Positions 32,851 to 41,838 of a stretch of DNA of 50,413 nucleotides are shown here, piece after piece; within the stretch, counting starts at the first letter, position 1, and every line of letters starts with the position of its first letter. Source of the stretch: HK-STAS-PATE-2 sp046350895 (GTDB lineage Bacteria > Patescibacteriota > Patescibacteriia > 2-12-FULL-60-25). The position numbers and the translations under genes are program-made. The notes below the pieces were generated by a model. It had not been told where the DNA came from. It saw nothing but the letters and a program-made list of their open reading frames with translations, and did not search any database. The stretch spans positions 1 through 50,413 of the forward strand of contig JAXLZL010000005.1 of the NCBI GenBank assembly GCA_046350895.1, read 5' to 3'.

Positions 32851-33876
32851 TTAAGCCAAGGGTTGAAATCCGAGCAAAGATTTATGCGAGATCGTATAAT
32901 CGATTGAACGCTTTAGGCCATCATCCAAAGTCACGAGCGGGATCCAGCCCAAGGTCTCGCGAGCCTTGCCCAAATCTGGCAAGCCAAGCTCAGACATGAA
33001 CAATAAAGAACCGCTAAATTTGATCGTCGCCGCTGAACCCGTCATCTCGAGAATACGGGTCGCCACATCAACCAAAGGCACATCAATGTCGCTGCCAAAA
33101 TTAACCGGCCCAGGATCTTGGCCGATAGTCATGAGCTTGATCATGCCCTCAACAAGATCGCTGACATACATGAGCGATGTCCTGAAGGTTTCATCGCCAA
33201 AGATCTCTAGATCTTTGCCCTCAAGGGCATTGGTAATGAAGTCCGGGATCATCTGGCCATCATAGAGCGGCATACGTGGGCCATAGGTTCTGAAAATGCG
33301 GGCAATACGAATATCGAGGCCATGGACCTGTTTGTAAGTGGCACAAATGGTCTCGCCCCAGCGCTTGCCTTCGTCATAACAGGCGCGTGGTGACAAAAGG
33401 TCGTTCACGCCGTTTTCTGTTTCAACAAAACGATGGCCATCGGTTGGGCGTGGACCATAAATCACCGATGAAGAAGCATGCACGACACGAGCCTTATAAC
33501 GCAGGGCGAGATCAAGCGCTTGGCGCACACCAACCGAGTTGGCGTAGAGCGTTTGCATGCGGTACTGCTCAAATTTTTTTGGACTCGTCGGACAAGCGAG
33601 GTTATAGATCTCTTGGATGCCTTGGAACTTGATTCTGAAACGCGCCAATTCTGGATACGCCTCGGGATCAAAAGCCTGGGTGATATCGTGCTTAATGAAC
33701 TCAAACGACGGGTGCCGTAGCAAATGGTCGATATTTTGTTCTTGGCTGGTCACAAAATTGTCCAAGCAAATGACATTGGCGCCTTGCTCGAGCAGCTCTT
33801 CGCATAAATGCGAACCGATAAAACCGGCACCGCCGGTTACGAGGACATTCTTTTTGTCGAAAATGACGTCAGGCAT
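32851..33876 (-). CDS. UXS-like NAD-dependent sugar epimerase/decarboxylase
   Basis: 341 aa, extended SDR. TGGAGFIGSHL binds NAD; the catalytic pair is in ACYDEGKRWGE (Y-x3-K); ARIFRTYGPRMPLYDGQ and the NFGSDID segment follow UDP-glucuronate decarboxylase (UXS) sequences. Its closest relative in the window is the next gene upstream, so both probably arose by duplication. UXS makes UDP-xylose; an epimerase or dehydratase with a related substrate is the alternative. Confidence 0.85.
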   Translation of the reverse strand: MPDVIFDKKNVLVTGGAGFIGSHLCEELLEQGANVICLDNFVTSQEQNIDHLLRHPSFEFIKHDITQAFDPEAYPELARFRIKFQGIQEIYNLACPTSPKKFEQYRMQTLYANSVGVRQALDLALRYKARVVHASSSVIYGPRPTDGHRFVETENGVNDLLSPRACYDEGKRWGETICATYKQVHGLDIRIARIFRTYGPRMPLYDGQMIPDFITNALEGKDLEIFGDETFRTSLMYVSDLVEGMIKLMTIGQDPGPVNFGSDIDVPLVDVATRILEMTGSAATIKFSGSLLFMSELGLPDLGKARETLGWIPLVTLDDGLKRSIDYTISHKSLLGFQPLA

Positions 33877-33881
33877 AGGGG

Positions 33882-34895
33882 TTATGAAAACATGGTTCGT
33901 TGTTGGCGGCGCGAACGGGCATAGTCGACCATGCGCGAGATGCCGTCTTCAAGGTGCACGAGCGGGATCCACGACAAAAGCTGTTTGGCTTTTGAGAGGT
34001 CGGGCAAGCCAGGCTCTTGAAAAGCGCTTGAGGCCGTAAAACGCACGCGTGAATTGCCGCCGGTCACTTTGGCGATTAATGACGCGACCGACGAAAGATA
34101 CACCTCTTGGTCAGAGCCGAGGTTCACCACGGTCACGTCGATGGTTGAGCGCATGTGGCGCACCAAGCCGTCGATGATGTCTGAAACAAAACAGAGGGCG
34201 AGCTTGGCGTCTTCAGGCGCTGAGAGCTCGATGTCTTTGCCATCGAGGCCTGCATTGATCATGTCAGGCAAAAGATTGCCGTCATGCAACTTCATGCGCG
34301 GGCCATAGGTTCTGAAGATGCGGGCGATCTTCACATCGATGCCATAGACATCGGCATAGGTTGAAAGAATAGCTTCGCTAAAACGCTTACCTTCGTCATA
34401 AGCGCCTTTTGGCGTCAGGTGGTCGATGAGGCAAGGGTCGGATTCGGACACGTGCGACTTGCCGTGCTGGCGCGGGCCATACAACGCCGAAGAAGAAGCA
34501 AACAGAATTTTGGCTTGGTGGGCAACGGCAATATCGAGCACGTTTTTGGTGCCAATTGAATTGGTCAGTACCGTTGCGATTTTGAATTCTTCAAAATGTT
34601 TTTTTGAAATCGGTGATGCGAGATGGTAAATCTCTTGTACGCCCTGAAACTTCACCTTGAAGCGCTCGAGTTCAGGAAAGTCACGCAAGTCAAAAGGCTT
34701 GGTGATGTCGTGGTTGATCAATTCAAAATTTGGATTCTGCAAAAGATGCTCGATATTGGCCACCTCGCTCGTCGAGAAATTATCGATACAGATGACATGG
34801 CTGTCTTTTACCAAGGCATCGCAAAGGTGCGAGCCGATAAAACCGGCCCCACCTGTCACTACCACGTTTTTGCGTTCAAAGATCGGATTCGCCAT
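33882..34895 (-). CDS. UXS-like NAD-dependent sugar epimerase/decarboxylase
   Basis: 337 aa. Same layout as its neighbour: TGGAGFIGSHL, GAYDEGKRFSE and ARIFRTYGPRMKLHDG. The two differ in much of the C-terminal substrate-binding region, so they may act on different nucleotide sugars. It is first in the operon; the start is fixed by an extended -10 box with 6 nt spacing. Distance to the next gene is 5 nt. Confidence 0.85.
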   Translation of the reverse strand: MANPIFERKNVVVTGGAGFIGSHLCDALVKDSHVICIDNFSTSEVANIEHLLQNPNFELINHDITKPFDLRDFPELERFKVKFQGVQEIYHLASPISKKHFEEFKIATVLTNSIGTKNVLDIAVAHQAKILFASSSALYGPRQHGKSHVSESDPCLIDHLTPKGAYDEGKRFSEAILSTYADVYGIDVKIARIFRTYGPRMKLHDGNLLPDMINAGLDGKDIELSAPEDAKLALCFVSDIIDGLVRHMRSTIDVTVVNLGSDQEVYLSSVASLIAKVTGGNSRVRFTASSAFQEPGLPDLSKAKQLLSWIPLVHLEDGISRMVDYARSRRQQRTMFS

Positions 34896-34901
34896 AGGCG
34901 G

Positions 34902-34907
34902 AGTATA
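34902..34907 (-). promoter_or_regulatory. extended -10 box 6 nt from start (leaderless type)
   Basis: TGC-TATACT on the minus strand, then 6 nt, then the ATG at 34895. Confidence 0.72.
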
Positions 34908-34913
34908 GCAGAT

Positions 34914-36113
34914 TTACTTGCCTAACCAAAAGTGAAATAGCTGCTCCCACTGGATGCGTTGCTGCTTGGTTGAAGTCGCTGGCACGGCCGGAGACACCGC
35001 TCCAGCGTGAGCAACGGCTTTTTTGACGGCACGTTCAACATTCAAACGCCCATAGCCGAGCTTACCCTTGCTGCCGGCCAATACATTAGGCTCGATCACA
35101 TCGGTCGTTGTTAACAAGATTGAACGTATCTCGGTAGCGCTCAGGCTCGGATTTGCCGAAGCGATGAGCGCGGCAGCACCAGCGACCATTGGCGAAGCCA
35201 CGCTCGTACCCGTGAGGCCGGCAACATGCTCATATGTGGTGGTTGAATCCGAATTTTCTGGCAAATCAATCGGGTGGGCACCGATCAGCTCATGGCCCGG
35301 AGCGGCGATATCGGTACAGCTGGCACCATAGTTCGCATAGGGTGCATGTTGGTCGAGCGAATCCGTGCCGGTGACACGCAGCATGGTACTTGATGCATCA
35401 TCCGCACCATCACAAGCCGGATACACTGGCGTCGTGGCTAAATCATAACCATTCATGTCAGATGAGTTGCCTACCGCCGTCACCACCAAGACGCCGGCAC
35501 GTTCGGCTTCTTTGAGGGCATAGCGTACATTTTCGTCATCTTCATAACCGGTGACGCTCACGTTGATGATGCGTGCTTTTTGGGCAACGGCATAACGAAT
35601 CGCTTCGGCAAGAACGGTATTCGTGCCATAACCATCTCCGTCTAAAACGACAAGAGGCATAATGGTTGCCCGAGGCGCCACACCGGCCATGCCATAGCGG
35701 TCATTGGCGCGCGCTGCGATGATCGAAGCGATAGCCGTACCATGGCCGTAGGTCTCATCAAGTTGGTAGGCCTGGCGCATCGGCAAGGTACTTGAAGTCT
35801 GGCTTTGAAAGTTCCAGCCGTGAATGTCGTCAATATACCCATCGTGGTCATCATCAAGGCCGTTGCCTGGGATTTCGCCAGCATTTGTCCAAAGCGCACC
35901 GGTAAAATCGGGATTACGGTCATCAATACCCGAATCAATGACAGCAACAACAACCGAAGGACTGCCAAAGGTCGTGTCCCAAGCGGCTGGCACCTGGGTC
36001 TGGCGCAGGCTCCACTGTCGGTCAAATAACGGGTCATTGACCGAAGCCGCCAAAACGGTAGTCGGAAAAACGCTTAACAAGGCGAAAATTGGCAAATAAC
36101 GCAATGGTTTCAT
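34914..36113 (-). CDS. secreted subtilisin-like serine protease (S8)
   Basis: 399 aa with a signal peptide (MKPLRYLPIFALLSVF...VLAAS). The catalytic triad is complete: VVVAVIDSGIDD, YGHGTAIASI and GTSVASPMVAGAAAL, with the oxyanion Asn in AVGNSSDMNG. A calcium-type loop (DDDHDGYIDD) follows the first aspartate. There is no clear propeptide, and the C-terminal tail of about 50 residues is basic and proline/alanine-rich without an anchor motif. The longer frame to 36185 overlaps the divergent gene and hides the signal peptide, so the ATG at 36113 is used. Confidence 0.93.
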   Translation of the reverse strand: MKPLRYLPIFALLSVFPTTVLAASVNDPLFDRQWSLRQTQVPAAWDTTFGSPSVVVAVIDSGIDDRNPDFTGALWTNAGEIPGNGLDDDHDGYIDDIHGWNFQSQTSSTLPMRQAYQLDETYGHGTAIASIIAARANDRYGMAGVAPRATIMPLVVLDGDGYGTNTVLAEAIRYAVAQKARIINVSVTGYEDDENVRYALKEAERAGVLVVTAVGNSSDMNGYDLATTPVYPACDGADDASSTMLRVTGTDSLDQHAPYANYGASCTDIAAPGHELIGAHPIDLPENSDSTTTYEHVAGLTGTSVASPMVAGAAALIASANPSLSATEIRSILLTTTDVIEPNVLAGSKGKLGYGRLNVERAVKKAVAHAGAVSPAVPATSTKQQRIQWEQLFHFWLGK

Positions 36114-36167
36114 AGCTGGACAGGATCGAGACCAAAAGTCTACACTTTCAGCAAGAAACACGCGAAT

Positions 36168-37544
36168 ATGCTGACCGAACGCCACCGCCTCAAAACCCTC
36201 GGATTCGTCCTTGGGGACCTTGCCATTTTTCAGCTTGCCATGGTGGTCACCATTTTTGTGCGCTATGGCTCTCTGACCTCAGACCAATGGTCATTGAACG
36301 CCTTGCCGTTCTTTCTGCTCTCGTGTTTGTGGGTCATCGTTTTTTATATCGCGGGGCTTTATGATTTTTTGCTGATCCGTGAGCCCATCCGTCTTTTCAG
36401 GCAGTATCTCGAAGGGATGCTTGCTAATGCCTTGATTGGCTTTGCCTTCTTTTATCTCTTGCCGTTTTTTGGCATCGCGCCGCGCCGCATGCTCGTGATC
36501 CAGTTCGCCGTCTTTTTACTGTTTGGTTATCTTTGGCGCATCATCGTTGGCCATTACTTGTCGAATAAGACGTCGCCTGCCACCACGGTCTATATCGGCC
36601 CGGCCAGTGAAGCCATGCCGGTCGCCCGCCTGCTTGAAGAAAGCCCGCTCGGATTGCGGCTCACCCATGCCTTTGTGACCAATGGCGTCGTCTCAGAACG
36701 CGAAGGCTTTAAGGTCTATACCGATTTGAGCGAGTGGAAGCGCGTTCTCGAGCAAGAACAGGTGCAAGTCATCGTGCTCGGCGCTTCGCCTGACGAACAC
36801 GAGGTCTTGCGCAATGCCGTTTACCAAGCGGTGTTTTATCCGATCACGATTTTGGATCGTGCCGAAATCGAAGAAGCCGCCACCGGCCGTATCCCATTGA
36901 AGTACGTCAATGAGGCGTGGTTTTTGCACCATCTCAAAGAAGCAGACAAGGCCTGGTACGAAGTCGTGAAGCGTGGCCTCGACGTCGTCATGTCTATCCC
37001 CTTCGGTGTCGTGACCATCCTGCTCTATCCGTTCATTGCCGGCCTGATCAAATTCTCATCACCGGGACCTGCATTGTTTAAGCAAACACGCGTCGGTAAA
37101 AACGGGCGCCTCTTCACGATCTGGAAGTTTCGCACCATGCACCTTGATTCTGAAAAGCATGGCGCCCAATTTACCGCAGATGCCAAAACCGATCCGCGCC
37201 TTTTCAAAACAGGCCGCATCCTACGCCAGCTACGCATCGACGAATTACCACAGATCTGGAATGTCTTCGTTGGCGATTTATCGTTTATTGGCCCACGTCC
37301 AGAACGCCCAGAATTCACGGCCCCGCTTGAAGAACAGATGCCCTACTACAAACTGCGCCATCTCACCCGTCCGGGTTTAACGGGCTGGGCACAGGTTTCG
37401 TATCTCACGCCAACCGCGGTGCTCGAAGATAATTTGCGCAAGCTGCAATACGACCTCTTTTACATCAAACACCGTTCATTGTTTTTGGACGCGCTCATCC
37501 TTCTTAAAACCATCGGCGTCGTCTTGAGGCGCCAAGGAACCTAA
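36168..37544 (+). CDS. polyprenyl-phosphate sugar-1-phosphate transferase (WbaP/WcaJ-like)
   Basis: 458 aa. Four membrane helices at the N-terminus, a Rossmann-like middle domain, one re-entrant helix (RGLDVVMSIPFGVV) and the catalytic C-terminal domain with SPGPALFKQTRVGKNGRLF, KFRTM, LRIDELPQIWNVF, GDLSFIGPRPERPEF and RPGLTGWAQVSY. It moves a sugar-1-phosphate from a nucleotide sugar to undecaprenyl phosphate, the first step of repeat-unit synthesis. It is divergent from the subtilase gene and 4 nt ahead of the flippase. Confidence 0.95.
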   Translation: MLTERHRLKTLGFVLGDLAIFQLAMVVTIFVRYGSLTSDQWSLNALPFFLLSCLWVIVFYIAGLYDFLLIREPIRLFRQYLEGMLANALIGFAFFYLLPFFGIAPRRMLVIQFAVFLLFGYLWRIIVGHYLSNKTSPATTVYIGPASEAMPVARLLEESPLGLRLTHAFVTNGVVSEREGFKVYTDLSEWKRVLEQEQVQVIVLGASPDEHEVLRNAVYQAVFYPITILDRAEIEEAATGRIPLKYVNEAWFLHHLKEADKAWYEVVKRGLDVVMSIPFGVVTILLYPFIAGLIKFSSPGPALFKQTRVGKNGRLFTIWKFRTMHLDSEKHGAQFTADAKTDPRLFKTGRILRQLRIDELPQIWNVFVGDLSFIGPRPERPEFTAPLEEQMPYYKLRHLTRPGLTGWAQVSYLTPTAVLEDNLRKLQYDLFYIKHRSLFLDALILLKTIGVVLRRQGT

Positions 37545-37548
37545 ACCC

Positions 37549-38805
37549 ATGTCCTTTTTTCAAAAGCTCGAACAAAAGCTCAAAATCAACGTGCGCCAAC
37601 ATGCAAAAAACAGCAGCCTCTTGGCCGCTGGCTCTTTTGTCGCGTCCTTGATGGGTCTCGCCATCTCAGTTGTCTATGCCAATTTCTTAAGCAAGGAGAC
37701 GTATGGCGAATACCGTTATGTCTTGGGCTTGTTGAATGTTTTTAATAGCTTTTCATTAACAGGGATGAATGTCGCCGTTGCCCAAGCCGTGGCGCGCGGA
37801 TTCGATGGAGTCCTGATGGCGTCCATCAAATACCAGTTGAAATGGGCCATCCCGCATACGCTTGGCGGTCTGGTTGCTGCAGGTGTTTTTTATTGCCGTG
37901 GCGACATGACGGCAGCCGTCTGCCTCGCCCTTATTGCCATCATCGTGCCGGTCTCAAATGCTTTCAACACCTATACGGCCTTTTTGCAGGGTCGAAAAGC
38001 ATTTACCGCATTTTCAGCAAGCACCGTGGTGCAAAGCATTGCCGTATATAGTTCGATTGCCGTTGCTGTTTTTGCCAGCCGCCATGTCGTTTGGGTGACA
38101 CTCGCCAATATTGGCGCCACACTCGCCGTCGCACTCATCATGCATGCATGGACGCTTTGGCGCTTTAAACCCGGCACCTCTACCGACCAAAACGCTATCA
38201 CCTACGGCCGTAATGTTTCCTTGCTCTGGGGCATTCGCATGGCCGCTGAACAAATCGACACCTTTCTCATCCACGGCTTTCTCGGCCCGGTTGCTTTGGC
38301 AACCTACGCCGTCATCACGACCGTCCCCGAGCGTCTCAAGGGCTATATCAAAATCGCGCCATTGGTCGTTTTGCCAAACCATGCCAATCGCACGCTAGCC
38401 GATATCGTGCCGCCATTGCGCAAAAAATTAGCACTCATGACGCTCGCGCTTGCCGGCATCTCAGCGGCATACGCATTGCTGTGTCCCCTGCTCTTTGGTT
38501 GGATCTACCCGCTCTATCAAAATGCCGTGCCTTTGGCACAGTTGTATGGCATCACCTTTATCTTTGGCCTCTCTACCATCCCATTGACCATTCTTTTTTC
38601 GCAACAAGAATCAAAAGTGCTTAGCAATGTCTTGATTGGCTCGTCTATTGCTCAAGGCATTATCATGGCCCTTGGCTTGTGGCTTGGTGGACTTATGGGT
38701 GCGATTGCCGCCAAACTCGTATTTCAACTTTTACAAACGGTTACCATGATCGTCGGTCTCGAGATCGCCGCCAAGCGTCACATGGCTCTCGCCTCAAAGA
38801 CATAA
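37549..38805 (+). CDS. Wzx-type oligosaccharide flippase
   Basis: 418 aa, about twelve membrane helices, MOP superfamily. The start SSLLAAGSFVASLMGLAISV and the loop FLSKETYGEYRYVLGLL are typical of Wzx/RfbX. It would move the lipid-linked repeat unit across the membrane. It is co-transcribed with the sugar transferase. Its last 28 bp overlap the end of the convergent methyltransferase gene. Confidence 0.9.
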   Translation: MSFFQKLEQKLKINVRQHAKNSSLLAAGSFVASLMGLAISVVYANFLSKETYGEYRYVLGLLNVFNSFSLTGMNVAVAQAVARGFDGVLMASIKYQLKWAIPHTLGGLVAAGVFYCRGDMTAAVCLALIAIIVPVSNAFNTYTAFLQGRKAFTAFSASTVVQSIAVYSSIAVAVFASRHVVWVTLANIGATLAVALIMHAWTLWRFKPGTSTDQNAITYGRNVSLLWGIRMAAEQIDTFLIHGFLGPVALATYAVITTVPERLKGYIKIAPLVVLPNHANRTLADIVPPLRKKLALMTLALAGISAAYALLCPLLFGWIYPLYQNAVPLAQLYGITFIFGLSTIPLTILFSQQESKVLSNVLIGSSIAQGIIMALGLWLGGLMGAIAAKLVFQLLQTVTMIVGLEIAAKRHMALASKT

Positions 38806-39428
38806 CCAAGTGGCCACTTTTCCCTCCACTGCGGACGTAATTTAAAAAGCGTCATATCTGTGCACCATGCAAATACAACTGGCAACCCAGAAACAAACCA
38901 TGGCAACAACGCCTGCACCTGCGATGCGCCTGCAACAAAAGGACCATGGCCAATGGCCGTAATTTTCACATCGGTAAAACCGGCATCACGAAGCAAGCCC
39001 ATGAGCTTGCTTTTTGTATAGCGCAGATAATCATCAGGCTCACCATGAATGCCTAATAAAAATGGCACGACGCCAATGCATCTCGCGCCCGGCTTTGCGA
39101 GACGCTTTGCTTCTGCCAAAACGCGTTCAGGATATTCAACGTGTTCAAGCAGGTTAAACATCCAGATGTCATCAGCCAACGCTGAAGCAAGGCCCGTGGC
39201 AGCTGCATCTCCAACAATATCGGCACCGACCGTTGTCGAGATATTTACGGTTGTGATGCGCTCAGCATCTGCCTTTAGTGCCTTGGCATAGCCGGGGAAA
39301 GGCATTTTCACTCCACCCAAGTCGACAACGGCACCCGAACTTGGCGTTAGCGATTCGAGAGACAGCTCAAAAAGCGAACGAAAAATCGTTTGCTTTTTTA
39401 CCAACCCGCGAAGAACGCGCGACAACAT
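38778..39428 (-). CDS. class I SAM-dependent methyltransferase
   Basis: 216 aa. GAVVDLGG is motif I; DIWMFNLLEHVEYPERVL and KPGARCIGVVPF are the methyltransferase-11 blocks. The end (after residue 150) resembles sugar methyltransferases of surface-glycan loci. Target unknown. It is last in the long minus-strand glycan operon, 3 nt after the TylF-type gene. Confidence 0.85.
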   Translation of the reverse strand: MLSRVLRGLVKKQTIFRSLFELSLESLTPSSGAVVDLGGVKMPFPGYAKALKADAERITTVNISTTVGADIVGDAAATGLASALADDIWMFNLLEHVEYPERVLAEAKRLAKPGARCIGVVPFLLGIHGEPDDYLRYTKSKLMGLLRDAGFTDVKITAIGHGPFVAGASQVQALLPWFVSGLPVVFAWCTDMTLFKLRPQWREKWPLGYVFEARAM

Positions 39429-39431
39429 AAC

Positions 39432-40181
39432 CTAAGGCTTGATCAATGAGCGGCCCGTATAATCGATGCGGTGCATGAATGGGCGGCCACCATGTGAAGC
39501 GAAGTATTCTTCGATGGCTTTTTTAGCACCCTGCCAATGACCATAATCATCAATGATCAAAACACCACCAGGCACTAAACGCGGGTAGAGCTGCTCCATC
39601 TCATGCTTGGTTGATTCGTACCAGTCGGTATCCAAGCGCAAGATAGCTATTTTTTCAGGAACAGTGGCCGGGATCGTGTCTTCAGCCTGCCTTTCACGAA
39701 ATGGTTTGGCCGCGTCATATCCGGTCGACTTCATATTGCTCGTCACATCCTCAATCGAGGCATAGCACCAATCGCTGTGGCCGTCTTTAATCGTTGAATC
39801 ATATTTCTTTTCAGCCGCTGAGCCATGCAATGAGACGTCATCTGCTGTTGGCTCAGACATGCCTTCATACGTGTCATACAAGTAAACCTCCCGTGATTGG
39901 TCGCCACGGCGCATAAGGGACTTTGCCATCATCATCGAACTGCCACCGCGCCATACGCCGCACTCAACAATCGCGCCATCGATGCGCTGGCGAGTGACAT
40001 AGTCAGCCGCTTCATCCAGCACCAAAAGACGCTCCATCGATGTCATGGTAAACGGCTTGCAGGCCTGTACGTCAACCATGACGGCAGCATCAACATCGCT
40101 GTACACGTGCTTGGTTGAGGCGATGCGCAAGTCAAAAGGCTTGAGAACGGTTTGCAAGGCATCACGAAGGAGTTGTTTCAT
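39432..40181 (-). CDS. TylF/MycF-family sugar O-methyltransferase
   Basis: 249 aa. GAIVECGVWRGGSSMMMAKSL (SAM site), YLYDTYEGMSEPT, ILRLDTDWYESTKHEMEQLY and GVLIIDDYGHWQGAKKAI (metal-site aspartates) match macrocin O-methyltransferase (TylF). These magnesium-dependent enzymes methylate sugar hydroxyls, here probably a glycan residue. It overlaps the upstream GT4 gene by 4 nt. Confidence 0.9.
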   Translation of the reverse strand: MKQLLRDALQTVLKPFDLRIASTKHVYSDVDAAVMVDVQACKPFTMTSMERLLVLDEAADYVTRQRIDGAIVECGVWRGGSSMMMAKSLMRRGDQSREVYLYDTYEGMSEPTADDVSLHGSAAEKKYDSTIKDGHSDWCYASIEDVTSNMKSTGYDAAKPFRERQAEDTIPATVPEKIAILRLDTDWYESTKHEMEQLYPRLVPGGVLIIDDYGHWQGAKKAIEEYFASHGGRPFMHRIDYTGRSLIKP

Positions 40182-41212
40182 ACGAGTTTGGTAAAAAGTT
40201 GTTCGAGTCTTTCAATTTGCTTGCTCATCGAATGGTCGCGCACGGCGATCTCACGGACGCGCACAGCATAACGGGCGCGTTCTTCAGGGGCAAGCGACAA
40301 GATTTTGCGCACGGCCCGTACTCGCTCTTCGGGGGTTTCGGCCACCATCCAGCGCCATTCGGCCGGCAACGAGTGACAAAGGCCCTTGGTAGCGACAACC
40401 GGGATAATGCCGGACATCATCGATTCGATGATGGCTTTATCGAGACTGCCCGGATAGGCATTTACCAAAATGTCGTACTTGGTAAGCATGGCCGGGATCT
40501 CGTCATAAGGAATGCCGTCCTTCTCCCAAGTGATGTCAGTCCTCCCCTGCATTAAGGCTTCAATCTCGGCAGCATAATCAGGTTCGAGAGTTGGACCCAC
40601 GAGGTGCAAAACGGCTTTGCCACCAAATGCCCCCTCGCGAATAAACTCTTGCACGATCTCTTTGACACCCTTGATGCGTTGCACGCGGCCAAAGACCAAT
40701 AAACGAACCGGCTCATGCACTGTATCGGCTTTGGGTGAAAAACGCGTTTCATCAATAGCCTGACCGATCGGTAAGGGCGTGACACCAGGATAAGCACAGG
40801 CTTCGGGCACCGAAGTCACGATCTTATTCGCAATGCGGTTTGCCCACGGGATCAAGGCATTCGCCTTGTAGTGTGCATACCATAAGACCACGGGTTTTTT
40901 TAATAAACGCCAAAACCAACCGGCAAGCAAAACATAAATAGCGTCACCGCGGACATACACGGCATCGTATTCATGACGAAACTTCCAAGAAATCGAAAAA
41001 AGATTTTTCAATACTTCGAATTTGGTTTTCTTGTTTTGATCGGCGCGCAAGGCATGCACCTGCACATGCGCCGGCAAGGCATGTCGGCCGACACGCAATG
41101 TCAAAACGTCGATGCGCGAAAAAACGCGGGCGGCATTCTCAAGCCACTCAACAAAAAACCCCATGAGCCGATCATCGGTATCAACCGCTTGGACGCAAAT
41201 CAGCAAACGCAT
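40178..41212 (-). CDS. GT4 family glycosyltransferase
   Basis: 344 aa, GT-B. Acceptor domain DAVYVRGDAIYVLLAGWFW; C-terminal domain RLLVFGRVQRIKGVKEIVQ. The usual E-x7-E donor motif is altered: the first glutamate is replaced in YPGSLDKAIIESMMSGIIP, so the donor or mechanism may differ. It is coupled to the TylF-like gene (4-nt overlap). Confidence 0.88.
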   Translation of the reverse strand: MRLLICVQAVDTDDRLMGFFVEWLENAARVFSRIDVLTLRVGRHALPAHVQVHALRADQNKKTKFEVLKNLFSISWKFRHEYDAVYVRGDAIYVLLAGWFWRLLKKPVVLWYAHYKANALIPWANRIANKIVTSVPEACAYPGVTPLPIGQAIDETRFSPKADTVHEPVRLLVFGRVQRIKGVKEIVQEFIREGAFGGKAVLHLVGPTLEPDYAAEIEALMQGRTDITWEKDGIPYDEIPAMLTKYDILVNAYPGSLDKAIIESMMSGIIPVVATKGLCHSLPAEWRWMVAETPEERVRAVRKILSLAPEERARYAVRVREIAVRDHSMSKQIERLEQLFTKLV

Positions 41213-41217
41213 ACGCC

Positions 41218-41838
41218 TTATGGGCAGTCGATGAAGCGGTAGGCAAAAAAGCCTTCAGCATAGGTTGTGCGCGCCTGGTAACCGCGAAAACGATTCAAGC
41301 CTTTAAGGGATTCTTGTTTCAAGAATTCTTTGTCACCCTGGCTTTGGTAACGCTTGAGCGCTTCGAGCTTTTGTTCAATGACATTCTCAATGCAGACATA
41401 CACGCGTGCCTGAAAATCCGGATGCGTGCTTGGGCCTTCGTATTGCAAAATCTGTGGCACATTGCGACAAGCCGCCAAAGCGGCCCCGGCCGTATGGTGA
41501 TGATCTTGGTGGATCTCATGCGGATATGGCAAATAAGCACGCGATACCTCGAGCCCCTGCATCGCCGCTTCGATCGCCATCACGGATTCGGCACTGAATG
41601 GCACATGGCCATCTTCATAGCCAAGCACAACCACGTCTTCAATGCCCAAAACACGGGCAGATTCTTTGAGCTCGGCCAAGCGCACTTCTTTGGAGGCGCC
41701 GCCGCGTTCACCGCCTGTCATGACGATCATGCGCACGCGGTCGCCGTTTTTAACATGGTGCGCCAAAGCGCCGCCGCAGCCGATCTCGATATCGTCAGGA
41801 TGTGCGCCAATGGCGATGATGGTTTTTTGTTTGCTCAT
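41218..41838 (-). CDS. PIG-L/LmbE-family deacetylase
   Basis: 206 aa. Zinc site IGAHPDDIEIGCGGAL plus PHEIHQDHHHTAGAAL (H-x2-D-H type) are both complete. Members remove acetyl groups from N-acetyl sugars on glycolipids or glycosides. It lies between a GT4 and an ATP-grasp gene and overlaps the latter by 4 nt, so a free amino group made here could be the site for the ATP-grasp enzyme (inference). Confidence 0.92.
   Translation of the reverse strand: MSKQKTIIAIGAHPDDIEIGCGGALAHHVKNGDRVRMIVMTGGERGGASKEVRLAELKESARVLGIEDVVVLGYEDGHVPFSAESVMAIEAAMQGLEVSRAYLPYPHEIHQDHHHTAGAALAACRNVPQILQYEGPSTHPDFQARVYVCIENVIEQKLEALKRYQSQGDKEFLKQESLKGLNRFRGYQARTTYAEGFFAYRFIDCP

Noticed and set aside
36114..36185. Longer start for the subtilase
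   Set aside because: It hides the signal peptide and overlaps the divergent sugar-transferase start.
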